Shown: positions 6,681 through 14,368 of the stretch, in pieces
Position numbering within the stretch: position 1 is the stretch's first letter
How the letters are laid out: each line of letters starts with the position of its first letter
NCBI GenBank assembly: GCA_017694145.1
Contig: JADINF010000131.1
Location: forward strand, 1 to 18,985
Direction: 5' to 3'
DNA: 18,985 nucleotides
From: Candidatus Stercoripulliclostridium pullicola
GTDB lineage: Bacteria > Bacillota > Clostridia > Christensenellales > DTU072
The notes under the pieces: generated by a model
Database searches by the model: none
What the model was told of the DNA's origin: nothing
What the model saw: only the letters and a program-made list of their open reading frames with translations
Translations under genes and position numbers: made by a program

Positions 6681-9341
6681 ATGACGTTTTATTCCGAGTC
6701 AAAAGAAGAAGTATTGCGCGCGGCGGAAACGGACGGCACGGGGCTTAAAAGCGAGGAGGCGGCGAAGCGGCTTAACGAAAACGGCAGGAACGAGCTCGCG
6801 TCTCAGAAAAAGAAATCGCTTTTCGTGAAATTCCTCGAACAATTCAAAGACGTGATGATCATCGTGCTTATCGCGGCGGCTGTGGTGTCGGCGGCGGTGG
6901 CGATATTCGAGAAGAATTATTCCGACCTTATAGACTCCGGACTCATAATGCTTATCGTCGTGATCAACGCGATAATCGGAGTGACTCAGGAGAGTAAGGC
7001 GGAAGCGGCGCTCGAAGCGCTCAAGAATATGAATAAGCCTTTTTCGAAGGTGGTGCGCGACGGGCGCGTCGCGCAGGTGAGGAGCGAAGAAATAGTCATA
7101 GGAGATCTCGTCATTCTCGAGGCGGGAGATATAGTTCCTTGCGACATAAGACTTTTGAAATCGGCTTCGCTGAAAATAGAAGAAGCCGCGTTGACGGGAG
7201 AATCGGTACCCGTAGAGAAAGATTCGGAAGCCGTTATCGCGGAGAATGCGCCGCTCGGCGACAGAAAGAACATGGCTTTTTCTACGGGCGTGGTTTCTTA
7301 CGGCAGGGGCTCCGGGGTGGTTGTAGCTACCGGTATGAAAACGGAAGTCGGTAAAATAGCCGGTATGCTTCAGGGAAACGACGATCAGACCACTCCGCTC
7401 CAGAAGCAGCTTGCAAAAACCGCGAAGATATTAAGTATCGCCGTACTCGCGATCGCGATAGCGATATTTGCTGCGGCTCTTATACGCGACGTCCCTATAA
7501 TAGAAGCTTTCATGACCGCCGTGGCTATAGCCGTCGCGGCGATACCGGAGGGGCTCCCCGCAGTGGTGACTATCGTGCTCGCGATAGGGGTGCAGAGGAT
7601 GAGCAAGAGAAACGCCATCATCCGCAACCTGCCCGCCGTCGAAACGCTCGGTTGTTGCGAAATAATCTGCACGGATAAGACGGGCACGCTCACCCTGAAC
7701 AGAATGACCGTCAAGGAGATATATACCGCCCGCGGTAGCGCCGGCGCGGACGCGGAAGTCGACGTCGACGGAGAATTATTGATACGGGCGGTCGCGCTCT
7801 GTAACGATTCGGCAAAAGCCGAAACCGGTTATTCGGGCGATCCCACCGAAACGGCGCTCGTGTATTTTGCGGAAGCGCACGGCTTCGATTACGCTACGTT
7901 GCGCGAAGAATACAAGCGAGTGGACGAGATTCCTTTCGATTCGGTGAGGAAGCTTATGACAACCTACAACGAGCGCGGCGGCGAGCGCGTAGCGTATATA
8001 AAGGGCGCTACGGACGTCATGCTCGGAAGATGCTCGCGCATAATGCGTAACGGTAAAGCGGAGATCATCACGGAAGCCGACCGCGAAGCGGTAAGAAAAG
8101 CCAATTCGGCTATGGCGAAGAAGGCGTTACGCGTGCTCGGCGTAGCCGTCAATTACGGGCTCGAGGGAGTGAGCGAAGCCGAAGAAAACATGATCTTCGT
8201 GGGACTCGTGGGAATGATAGATCCTCCTCGTCCCGAAGTCAAAGAGGCGGTGCGCGTGGCTACGGGCGCGGGTATGCGCCCGATAATGATAACGGGCGAC
8301 CATCGCGACACGGCGGCGGCGATCGCCGCGGAGATAGGTATTCTGCGCCCCGGCGACAAAGTTATGGAAGGCGCGGAGATAGACGCTCTTTCGGACGAAG
8401 AATTCGCTTCCGTAATAAGAGAATACAGCGTTTTTGCCCGCGTAAGCCCGGAGAACAAAGTGCGCATCGTCAAGGCGTACCGCTCATTCGGCAACGTAGT
8501 CGCCATGACCGGCGACGGAGTGAACGACGCGCCTTCGATCAAGGAAGCGGATATCGGCATAGGTATGGGCATAACCGGTACGGAGGTTTCCAAGGGCGCC
8601 GCGGATATGATACTCGCCGACGACAATTTCGCCACGATAGTGAGCGCGGTCGAGGAGGGCAGAAAGATATTCGCCAATATCAAGAAAGCGGTACAGTTCC
8701 TCTTGTCGGCGAATATAGCGGAAGTGCTGTGCCTGTTCATAGCGACCGTTTTCCTCGGAGTGGAATTCCTGACCCCCGTGATGATCTTGTGGGTGAATCT
8801 CGTCACCGACAGCCTGCCCGCTTTAAGCCTCGGAGTGGAAGAAGCCGAATCCAACCTTATGAACGTGCCTCCGCGTAAGACCGGAAGCAGCCTTTTCAGC
8901 GGAAGGACGGGTCAGGACATTATAATCCAGGGGATTATGCAGACCGCGCTCGTAATGCTTTCGTTCTCTCTCGGTCACTACGTGCTTCCCGACAGGGCTA
9001 TACCCGCGGTAGGTATGACCATGGCGTTCGTAAGCCTTTGCCTTATACAGCTTTTCCACAGCTTCAACCTCAAGAAACGCGAAAGCTCGATATTCCATAA
9101 GGATATTTTCAAAAATGTCTGGCTCGATCTTTCTTTCGTGGTCGGAGTGGCGCTTATGTTGCTTGTCGCGCTCGTGCCGCCGATAGCAGAAGTATTCGGC
9201 ATCGCGCCGCTCAACGCCGCCGAATGGGGTATCGCCATAGGTTGCGCCGTATTGATAGTGCCTCTCGTGGAGGCGCAGAAAATTATCGAAGAAATTGCGG
9301 AGCGCGCCGCGAAAAAGCGTAAAGCGCGCACGTTAAAATAA
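6681..9341 (+). CDS. P-type cation-exporting ATPase, Ca2+/Mn2+ (P2) type
   Basis: The 886-residue product is a full P-type ATPase of the SERCA/PMCA-like branch, which pumps Ca2+ or Mn2+ out of the cytoplasm. It shows TGES (172-175, actuator), IPEGLP (M4 ion site, about 288-293), the phosphorylated Asp332 in CTDKTGTLT, KGA in the nucleotide domain, TGDGVNDAPS, SANIAEV in M5 and NLVTDSLPA in M6; the last two match the SERCA ion-site segments. The start chosen is ATG 6681, 4 nt after GGAGG (6672-6676); an in-frame ATG at 6627 lies inside the leader hairpin and has no such site. The Mn2+ riboswitch in the leader argues for induction by manganese and hence a role in Mn2+ efflux, though Ca2+ export remains possible. 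Confidence 0.95.
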   Translation: MTFYSESKEEVLRAAETDGTGLKSEEAAKRLNENGRNELASQKKKSLFVKFLEQFKDVMIIVLIAAAVVSAAVAIFEKNYSDLIDSGLIMLIVVINAIIGVTQESKAEAALEALKNMNKPFSKVVRDGRVAQVRSEEIVIGDLVILEAGDIVPCDIRLLKSASLKIEEAALTGESVPVEKDSEAVIAENAPLGDRKNMAFSTGVVSYGRGSGVVVATGMKTEVGKIAGMLQGNDDQTTPLQKQLAKTAKILSIAVLAIAIAIFAAALIRDVPIIEAFMTAVAIAVAAIPEGLPAVVTIVLAIGVQRMSKRNAIIRNLPAVETLGCCEIICTDKTGTLTLNRMTVKEIYTARGSAGADAEVDVDGELLIRAVALCNDSAKAETGYSGDPTETALVYFAEAHGFDYATLREEYKRVDEIPFDSVRKLMTTYNERGGERVAYIKGATDVMLGRCSRIMRNGKAEIITEADREAVRKANSAMAKKALRVLGVAVNYGLEGVSEAEENMIFVGLVGMIDPPRPEVKEAVRVATGAGMRPIMITGDHRDTAAAIAAEIGILRPGDKVMEGAEIDALSDEEFASVIREYSVFARVSPENKVRIVKAYRSFGNVVAMTGDGVNDAPSIKEADIGIGMGITGTEVSKGAADMILADDNFATIVSAVEEGRKIFANIKKAVQFLLSANIAEVLCLFIATVFLGVEFLTPVMILWVNLVTDSLPALSLGVEEAESNLMNVPPRKTGSSLFSGRTGQDIIIQGIMQTALVMLSFSLGHYVLPDRAIPAVGMTMAFVSLCLIQLFHSFNLKKRESSIFHKDIFKNVWLDLSFVVGVALMLLVALVPPIAEVFGIAPLNAAEWGIAIGCAVLIVPLVEAQKIIEEIAERAAKKRKARTLK

Positions 9342-9366
9342 CCTTCGGCAGGGAGGAACCTCCGAT

Positions 9367-10032
9367 ATGAACGAAAAGGAAATCAGAAATATACTTGCGC
9401 GTTGCGACCATACTTTATTGTCGGTGACGGCTACCCGCGCCGAAACGGACGCGCTTATAGACGAAGCCGCGGAATACGGCGTCGCGAGCGTGTGCATACC
9501 GCCGTATTACGTAAAATACGCTTCCGAATACTCTGCCGGCAGAGTAACGGTTTGCACGGTCGTGGGCTTTCCTAACGGTTATTGCACAAGCGACGTAAAA
9601 GTCGCGGAAGCGCGTGCCGCAATAGCCGACGGCGCGGACGAAATAGATATGGTGATCAATATTTGCGCTCTCAAAAGCGGCGATACGGGTTACGTAAAAG
9701 AGGAAATTGCCGCCGTTAAAAAGGCTTGCGGCGATAAGATACTCAAAGTTATAGTCGAAGCTGCTTTGCTTACCGAAGAAGAAAAACTTCTCGTATGCGA
9801 TCTCGTTACCGAAGCGGGAGCGGATTACATCAAGACTTCTACGGGATTCGCCAAAGGAGGGGCGACGGTAGAGGACGTCGCGCTTTTCCGTAAGCGCGTA
9901 GGAGAAAACGTCAGGGTAAAAGCGGCGGGCGGCATACGCACTCTCGAAGCCGCGCAGGCAATGATAGAAGCGGGCGCCGACAGGATAGGGGCGAGCGCGC
10001 TCGTGAGAGCCGCGAAAGAAGCGGGTTTATAA
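9367..10032 (+). CDS. deoC: Deoxyribose-phosphate aldolase DeoC
   Basis: The 221-residue class I aldolase splits 2-deoxyribose-5-phosphate into acetaldehyde and glyceraldehyde-3-phosphate. Key residues are the Schiff-base lysine Lys156 in YIKTSTGF, Lys185 in VKAAGGIR, and Asp94 in DEIDMV. The length is normal. The start at 9367 follows GGGAGG (9351-9356), but CCTCC (9359-9363) lies between that site and the ATG and can pair with it. The gene starts 25 nt after the ATPase with no visible terminator, so it may be under the same Mn2+ riboswitch. It would consume deoxyribose phosphate from the nucleoside phosphorylase route, provided a phosphopentomutase exists elsewhere, and its acetaldehyde is a substrate for AdhE. 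Confidence 0.95.
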   Translation: MNEKEIRNILARCDHTLLSVTATRAETDALIDEAAEYGVASVCIPPYYVKYASEYSAGRVTVCTVVGFPNGYCTSDVKVAEARAAIADGADEIDMVINICALKSGDTGYVKEEIAAVKKACGDKILKVIVEAALLTEEEKLLVCDLVTEAGADYIKTSTGFAKGGATVEDVALFRKRVGENVRVKAAGGIRTLEAAQAMIEAGADRIGASALVRAAKEAGL

Positions 10033-10062
10033 TTAATTATTTATTTATCCTATTTATAAAGC

Positions 10063-10095
10063 AAGACCGCCCGGTTAAGGACGGTCTTTTCTTAA
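10063..10095. terminator. Bidirectional rho-independent terminator between deoC and the nucleosidase gene
   Basis: AAGACCG (10063-10069) pairs with CGGTCTT (10082-10088), with a further CC/GG pair inside after a mismatch. TTTTCTT follows on the plus strand; on the minus strand the stem is followed by a looser T-rich stretch (TTGCTTTATAAAT). Position and symmetry fit termination of both convergent genes. Confidence 0.8.
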
Positions 10096-10108
10096 GTATC
10101 GCGTCGCT

Positions 10109-10825
10109 TTACGGATTAACGCCGCACAGGCAACGCCCGTCGGCGGCAACGCACGCCATTTTGAGGGCGAAGTCCAGGGATACTGAGTCTGCGGCAAGAC
10201 GGTTGGCGGCATATTCTCCCACGGCGTTATCGCCGCCGGAGTTGCTTACGGCTTTCACGGATACGAAAGGCACTCCGTACATGTACGCGCATTCCGCAAG
10301 AGCCGCGGTTTCCGCGTCTACGCCCGTTGCCGACCGGGTGGAGGCAAGGTCGTTCGCTTTGACCGTGTCGGCTATGAACCTGTCGCCCGTTACGACTCTG
10401 CCCGTTACGTATTGCGCGCTCAACGCCGCTCCCGCGCATTTGGCAAGCGCGACGAGATTGGGATCGGCTTGGAAATAGGTCTTGTTCAGAGCGGGTATCT
10501 CGCCCCACGAATAACCCAGCTTGCTGAAATCGACGTCGAACTGCACGCTGTCGGAGGCTATTACGACCGTGCCGGTCGCGGCGCCGCTCACTCCCGCAAG
10601 GTTACCTGCGGCTATTACCGCCGCGGGGCGGTGGCAACTCAGGAGTTTCGAGAGATTTACCGCGGAAGCTACTTTCGTGTCGCCTACGTTCGCAAGCATT
10701 ACGCGCGAGCCGCATATTTCCGCAATGTAGAAGGTAAGCCCGTACGCCCGGTGCTCGCACAGGCGCAATCTTCCGCACAGCGACGTGGTGAGTTCGGGAA
10801 AATCGGTTGTTACTATTGCTATCAT
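10109..10825 (-). CDS. mtnN: MTA/SAH nucleosidase-family protein with altered active site
   Basis: This 238-residue protein matches the MtnN/Pfs family across its length, including the segment SVQFDVDFSKLGYSWGEIP (about 93-111), TGDRF (146-150) and YGVPFVSVKAVSN (183-195). MtnN removes adenine from methylthioadenosine and S-adenosylhomocysteine. Glu11 and Glu172 align with the E. coli catalytic Glu12 and Glu174, but the residue aligned to catalytic Asp197 is Asn195, and the Met before Glu174 is Ala171. Catalysis may therefore be impaired or the substrate may differ; futalosine hydrolases, related enzymes, also often have SN here as far as I recall. The start is ATG 10825, 7 nt after GGAG; an ATG 31 codons upstream has no ribosome site. 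It stands alone on the minus strand. Confidence 0.75.
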   Translation of the reverse strand: MIAIVTTDFPELTTSLCGRLRLCEHRAYGLTFYIAEICGSRVMLANVGDTKVASAVNLSKLLSCHRPAAVIAAGNLAGVSGAATGTVVIASDSVQFDVDFSKLGYSWGEIPALNKTYFQADPNLVALAKCAGAALSAQYVTGRVVTGDRFIADTVKANDLASTRSATGVDAETAALAECAYMYGVPFVSVKAVSNSGGDNAVGEYAANRLAADSVSLDFALKMACVAADGRCLCGVNP

Positions 10826-10872
10826 GTTTACGCTCCTTATGATTATGTAAAGCGCCTTTTCCCGTTCATTAC

Positions 10873-10902
10873 ATCCTATGCGTAAGTTGCGTCCTTTGTC
10901 AC
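10873..10902 (-). promoter_or_regulatory. Weak candidate promoter of the nucleosidase gene
   Basis: On the minus strand GTGACA (10902-10897) and TAGGAT (10878-10873) are 18 bp apart. Both are imperfect. The rest of the 264-bp gap between this gene and rex is AT-rich towards rex and shows nothing further that I can name. Confidence 0.3.
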
Positions 10903-11009
10903 TTCCTCTTACGCGCATGGCGCGCGGAGTTCTTCACGTACCCTTTACGAGGAAGGCGCCTTAACATTTTTCATGTCCTAAAAAATTTATTTTTTATGTT
11001 GCGTTTCGC

Positions 11010-11038
11010 TTGACAGTCGCGGCGTTAAGGATTACAAT
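11010..11038 (+). promoter_or_regulatory. Promoter of the rex-adhE-hydrogenase gene row
   Basis: A perfect TTGACA (11010-11015), 17 bp, then TACAAT (11033-11038). Transcription should start near 11045, inside the first half-site of the palindromic operator. No other convincing promoter or terminator was seen between here and the right edge. Confidence 0.8.
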
Positions 11039-11041
11039 CTA

Positions 11042-11075
11042 ATCGATAAATAAATATCGATATAATTTTATCGAT
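11042..11075 (+). promoter_or_regulatory. Tandem palindromic operator, probable Rex autoregulatory site
   Basis: ATCGAT occurs three times at exact 14-bp steps (11042, 11056, 11070). The bases form two overlapping 20-bp palindromes of the form ATCGATA-N6-TATCGAT (11042-11061 and 11056-11075) with AT-only spacers (AATAAA and TAATTT). They cover about -3 to +31 of the predicted transcript and end 4 bases before the rex ribosome site (11080-11085). Rex operators elsewhere are 18-20-bp inverted repeats with AT-rich centres but usually have TTGTGAA or TTGTTAA arms, so binding by this Rex is inferred. Confidence 0.65.
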
Positions 11076-11089
11076 TGGCGGAGAGTAAG

Positions 11090-11740
11090 ATGGCAGATAA
11101 CGAAGTATCGCTGGCGACCTATCACAGGCTACCGCAATATCTCAAGGCACTTTACGAGATGCGCAAAGAGGGCAGGGAAACCGTGTCCAGCGTGGCGCTC
11201 GCGGAAGTGCTTTCTTTATCTCCGTCGATTGTCAAAAAAGATCTTTCTGCGGCGAAGGTGGTGGACGGGAAGCCCAAAGTGGGTTACGTCGTATCGGATC
11301 TTATATCCGATCTCGAGGAGTTCCTCGGCTGCAACAACGTAAAGGACGCGGTGCTCGTGGGCGCCGGTAAACTCGGACAGGCGCTTCTCGGATACGGCGG
11401 TTTCGAAGAATACGGATTGAATATAATAGCCGGTTTCGACGTGGACGACGCGATAATCGGTAAGAGCATTCACGGCAAGAAGATACTTCCCACGGGTAAG
11501 CTCGCGAGCGCGATCGAGAAGCTCGACATAAAAATAGCCGTTCTTACCGTGCCGCAGGAGCACGCGCAGGCTATGGCGGATCTTCTCGTGAAGGCGGGCA
11601 TACGCGGGATATGGAACTTCACGCAGGAACACATCGTCGTTCCGGAGAGCGTTGCGCTCAAAAACGAAAATATGGCTGCGTCGCTGGCGGTACTTTCCGC
11701 GCAGCTGCAGGAAATATTGAGAAAAGAAAACCAAAATTAG
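11090..11740 (+). CDS. rex: Redox-sensing transcriptional repressor Rex
   Basis: The 216-residue product has an N-terminal winged helix (about 1-80; YHRLPQYLKAL is typical of Rex) and a Rossmann domain with VGAGKLGQAL, then GFDVDD. Rex dimers bind DNA when NADH is low and release it when NADH is high, so fermentation genes are derepressed. The recognition region reads VKKDLSAAKVVDGKPKVGY rather than the classical VRKDLSYFGEFGxRGxGY, which marks a divergent Rex subgroup. The start is ATG 11090, 4 nt after GGAGAG; an in-frame TTG at 11075 lies inside the operator. adhE follows after 13 nt, so Rex likely controls itself and the whole downstream row. Confidence 0.95.
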   Translation: MADNEVSLATYHRLPQYLKALYEMRKEGRETVSSVALAEVLSLSPSIVKKDLSAAKVVDGKPKVGYVVSDLISDLEEFLGCNNVKDAVLVGAGKLGQALLGYGGFEEYGLNIIAGFDVDDAIIGKSIHGKKILPTGKLASAIEKLDIKIAVLTVPQEHAQAMADLLVKAGIRGIWNFTQEHIVVPESVALKNENMAASLAVLSAQLQEILRKENQN

Positions 11741-11753
11741 GAGATATACATTT

Positions 11754-14357
11754 ATGGCATTGCAAAGAGAAACGGTTGACTGTGTCGAGAAGCTCGAAAG
11801 GGAAATCGCAAGAGTACGCGAAGCTCAGGCTAAATTCGCGTCTTACACCCAGGAGCAGGTAGACAAAATCTTCTTCGAAGCGGCTATGGCGGCTAACAAG
11901 ATGCGTATTCCTCTTGCCAAAATGGCGGTAGAGGAAACCGGAATGGGCGTCGTCGAAGACAAGGTCATCAAGAACCATTACGCTTCGGAATACATTTATA
12001 ACGCCTATAAAAACACCAAGACCGTAGGCGTGATCGAAGAAGACAAGGCGTTCGGTATCAAAAAGATAGCGGAACCCGTGGGCGTTATCTGCGCCGTTAT
12101 ACCTACGACGAACCCCACTTCCACCGCGATATTCAAAACGCTTATAGCGTTGAAGACCCGCAACGGCATAATCATCAGCCCTCATCCGAGAGCGAAGAAA
12201 TCGACCATCGAAGCGGCTAAAATAGTGCTCGAAGCGGCGGTCAAAGCGGGCGCTCCCGAAGGCATCATCGGCTGGATAGACATTCCGAGCCTCGAGATGA
12301 CCAACCTTCTTATGAAGGAAGCGGACATAATCCTTGCTACCGGCGGTCCCGGAATGGTCAAATCGGCGTATTCGTCCGGTAAACCCGCAGTGGGCGTGGG
12401 CGCGGGCAATACTCCCGCGATAATCGACGATACCGCGGATATCCTGCTTGCCGTCAACTCCATTATCCACAGTAAGACTTTCGATAACGGTATGATATGC
12501 GCTTCCGAGCAGTCCGTTATCGTGCTCGATAAAGTTTACAATGCCGTTAAAAAGGAATTCGCCGCGCGCGGAGCTTATTTCCTCAAGCCCGACGAAACCG
12601 AGAAGGTGCGTAAGACCATAATCATTAACGGCGCGCTTAACGCTAAGATAGTAGGGCAGTCCGCTTATAAGATCGCGGCGCTCGCGGGCGTTACCGTTCC
12701 CGAAACCGCGAAAGTGCTTATCGGCGAAGTGGAATCCGTGGATATAAGCGAAGAATTCGCTCACGAGAAGCTCTCCCCCGTACTCGCAATGTATCGCGCC
12801 AAGAGCTTTGACGAAGCGCTCGACAAAGCCGAAAGGCTTATCGCTGACGGCGGCTTCGGTCATACTTCTTCGATATATATCGACCGTCTTACCCAGCAAG
12901 AAAAACTGGAGAAGTTCTACGCGAGGATGAAGACCTGCCGCGTGCTCGTCAACACTCCTTCGTCGCAGGGCGGTATCGGCGATATATATAACTTTAAACT
13001 CACGCCTTCCCTTACGCTCGGCTGCGGTTCCTGGGGCGGCAACAGCGTCAGCGAAAACGTCGGCGTCAAACACCTTATCAATATCAAGACAGTAGCGGAA
13101 AGGAGAGAAAATATGTTGTGGTTCAGAGCACCGCAAAAAGTATACATAAAGAAAGGTTGCCTCCCGGTGGCTCTCGACGAGCTCAAGAACGTTATGGGCA
13201 AGAAGAAAGCGTTCATCGTCACCGACAGCTTCCTTTACAATAACGGTTACACCAAAGCGATAACCGACAAACTCGACGAAATGGGTATAACCCACACCAC
13301 GTTCTTCAACGTCGCTCCCGATCCCACGCTCGCTTGCGCGAAAGAGGGTACCGCCGCGATGAACGCCTTTAAGCCCGACTGCATCATCGCCGTGGGCGGC
13401 GGCTCCGCTATGGACGCCGGTAAGATAATGTGGGTAATGTACGAGCATCCCGAAGTCGACTTTATGGATCTCGCAATGCGCTTTATGGATATCCGTAAAC
13501 GTGTTTACACCTTCCCGAAGATGGGCGAGAAAGCGTACTTCATCGCGGTGCCCACCTCCGCCGGTACCGGCTCCGAAGTCACTCCGTTCGCCGTTATAAC
13601 CGACGAGAGAAGCGGCGTCAAATATCCTCTTGCCGACTACGAGCTCATGCCCAATATGGCTATCGTGGACGCGGATATGATGATGAACGCGCCTAAGGGA
13701 CTTACCTCCGCAAGCGGTATCGACGCGGTTACTCACGACCTCGAGGCTATCGCTTCGATGATGGCGACCGATTACACCGACGGTCTTGCGATGAGGAGCC
13801 TCAAGATGATATTCGAGTATCTGCCCCGCGCTTACGACAACGGTCCCAACGATCCTCTCGCCCGCGAGAAGATGGCTAACGCCGCCACTATGGCGGGTAT
13901 GGCGTTCGCCAACGCCTTCCTCGGAGTGTGCCACTCGATGGCGCATAAGCTCGGCGCTTTCCATCACCTGCCGCACGGCGTGGCCAACGCTCTTATGATC
14001 GACGAAGTGCTCCGCTTCAACGCCGCCGAAGTTCCCGCCAAGATGGGTACCTTCCCGCAGTACGATCATCCGCATACCCTCGCAAGATACGCCGAAGTAG
14101 CAGATTATCTCGGTATCAAAGGCAAGAACGACTCCGAGAAACTCGAAAACCTCATCAAAGCCATCGACGAGCTCAAAGAGAAAGTCGGTATCAAAAAGAC
14201 CATCAAGGATTACGGCATCGACGAACAGAACTTCCTCGACAGACTCGACGAGATGGTGGAACAGGCATTCGACGATCAGTGCACCGGCGCCAACCCGCGC
14301 TATCCGCTGATGAGCGAGATCAAACAAATGTACCTCAACGCATATTACGGAAAATAA
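11754..14357 (+). CDS. adhE: Bifunctional acetaldehyde-CoA/alcohol dehydrogenase AdhE
   Basis: The 867-residue fusion reduces acetyl-CoA to acetaldehyde and then to ethanol, oxidising two NADH; AdhE proteins form long spirosomes in the cytoplasm. The N-terminal aldehyde dehydrogenase domain (about 1-440) has the catalytic Cys249 in GMICASEQS. The C-terminal iron-dependent alcohol dehydrogenase domain (from about 455) has GGGSAMDAGK and the metal ligands in SGIDAVTHDLEA and HSMAHKLGAFHHLPHG. The ribosome site AGGAG overlaps the rex stop and lies 10 nt before the ATG. At the linker between the domains there is an additional strong in-frame ribosome site and ATG. Linkage to rex fits classical NADH control of ethanol formation. 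Confidence 0.97.
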   Translation: MALQRETVDCVEKLEREIARVREAQAKFASYTQEQVDKIFFEAAMAANKMRIPLAKMAVEETGMGVVEDKVIKNHYASEYIYNAYKNTKTVGVIEEDKAFGIKKIAEPVGVICAVIPTTNPTSTAIFKTLIALKTRNGIIISPHPRAKKSTIEAAKIVLEAAVKAGAPEGIIGWIDIPSLEMTNLLMKEADIILATGGPGMVKSAYSSGKPAVGVGAGNTPAIIDDTADILLAVNSIIHSKTFDNGMICASEQSVIVLDKVYNAVKKEFAARGAYFLKPDETEKVRKTIIINGALNAKIVGQSAYKIAALAGVTVPETAKVLIGEVESVDISEEFAHEKLSPVLAMYRAKSFDEALDKAERLIADGGFGHTSSIYIDRLTQQEKLEKFYARMKTCRVLVNTPSSQGGIGDIYNFKLTPSLTLGCGSWGGNSVSENVGVKHLINIKTVAERRENMLWFRAPQKVYIKKGCLPVALDELKNVMGKKKAFIVTDSFLYNNGYTKAITDKLDEMGITHTTFFNVAPDPTLACAKEGTAAMNAFKPDCIIAVGGGSAMDAGKIMWVMYEHPEVDFMDLAMRFMDIRKRVYTFPKMGEKAYFIAVPTSAGTGSEVTPFAVITDERSGVKYPLADYELMPNMAIVDADMMMNAPKGLTSASGIDAVTHDLEAIASMMATDYTDGLAMRSLKMIFEYLPRAYDNGPNDPLAREKMANAATMAGMAFANAFLGVCHSMAHKLGAFHHLPHGVANALMIDEVLRFNAAEVPAKMGTFPQYDHPHTLARYAEVADYLGIKGKNDSEKLENLIKAIDELKEKVGIKKTIKDYGIDEQNFLDRLDEMVEQAFDDQCTGANPRYPLMSEIKQMYLNAYYGK
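13099..13115 (+). promoter_or_regulatory. Internal ribosome site and ATG at the AdhE domain boundary
   Basis: AAAGGAG (13099-13105) precedes an in-frame ATG (13113-13115) by 7 nt. The ATG is codon 454, at the junction between the aldehyde and alcohol dehydrogenase domains. Initiation here would give a 414-residue stand-alone iron alcohol dehydrogenase, about the normal length for that family. The purine stretch is made by adjacent AGG and AGA arginine codons. Confidence 0.45.
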
Positions 14358-14368
14358 GGAGAACGGCA

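Noticed and set aside
10826..10918. Upstream ATG adding 31 residues to the nucleosidase-like protein
   Set aside because: The added residues are basic and unlike the family, there is no ribosome site, and AAGGAG sits at the right distance before 10825.
11075..11089. TTG start that would add five residues to Rex
   Set aside because: It lies in the last half-site of the operator; GGAGAG at 11080-11085 is correctly placed for the ATG at 11090.
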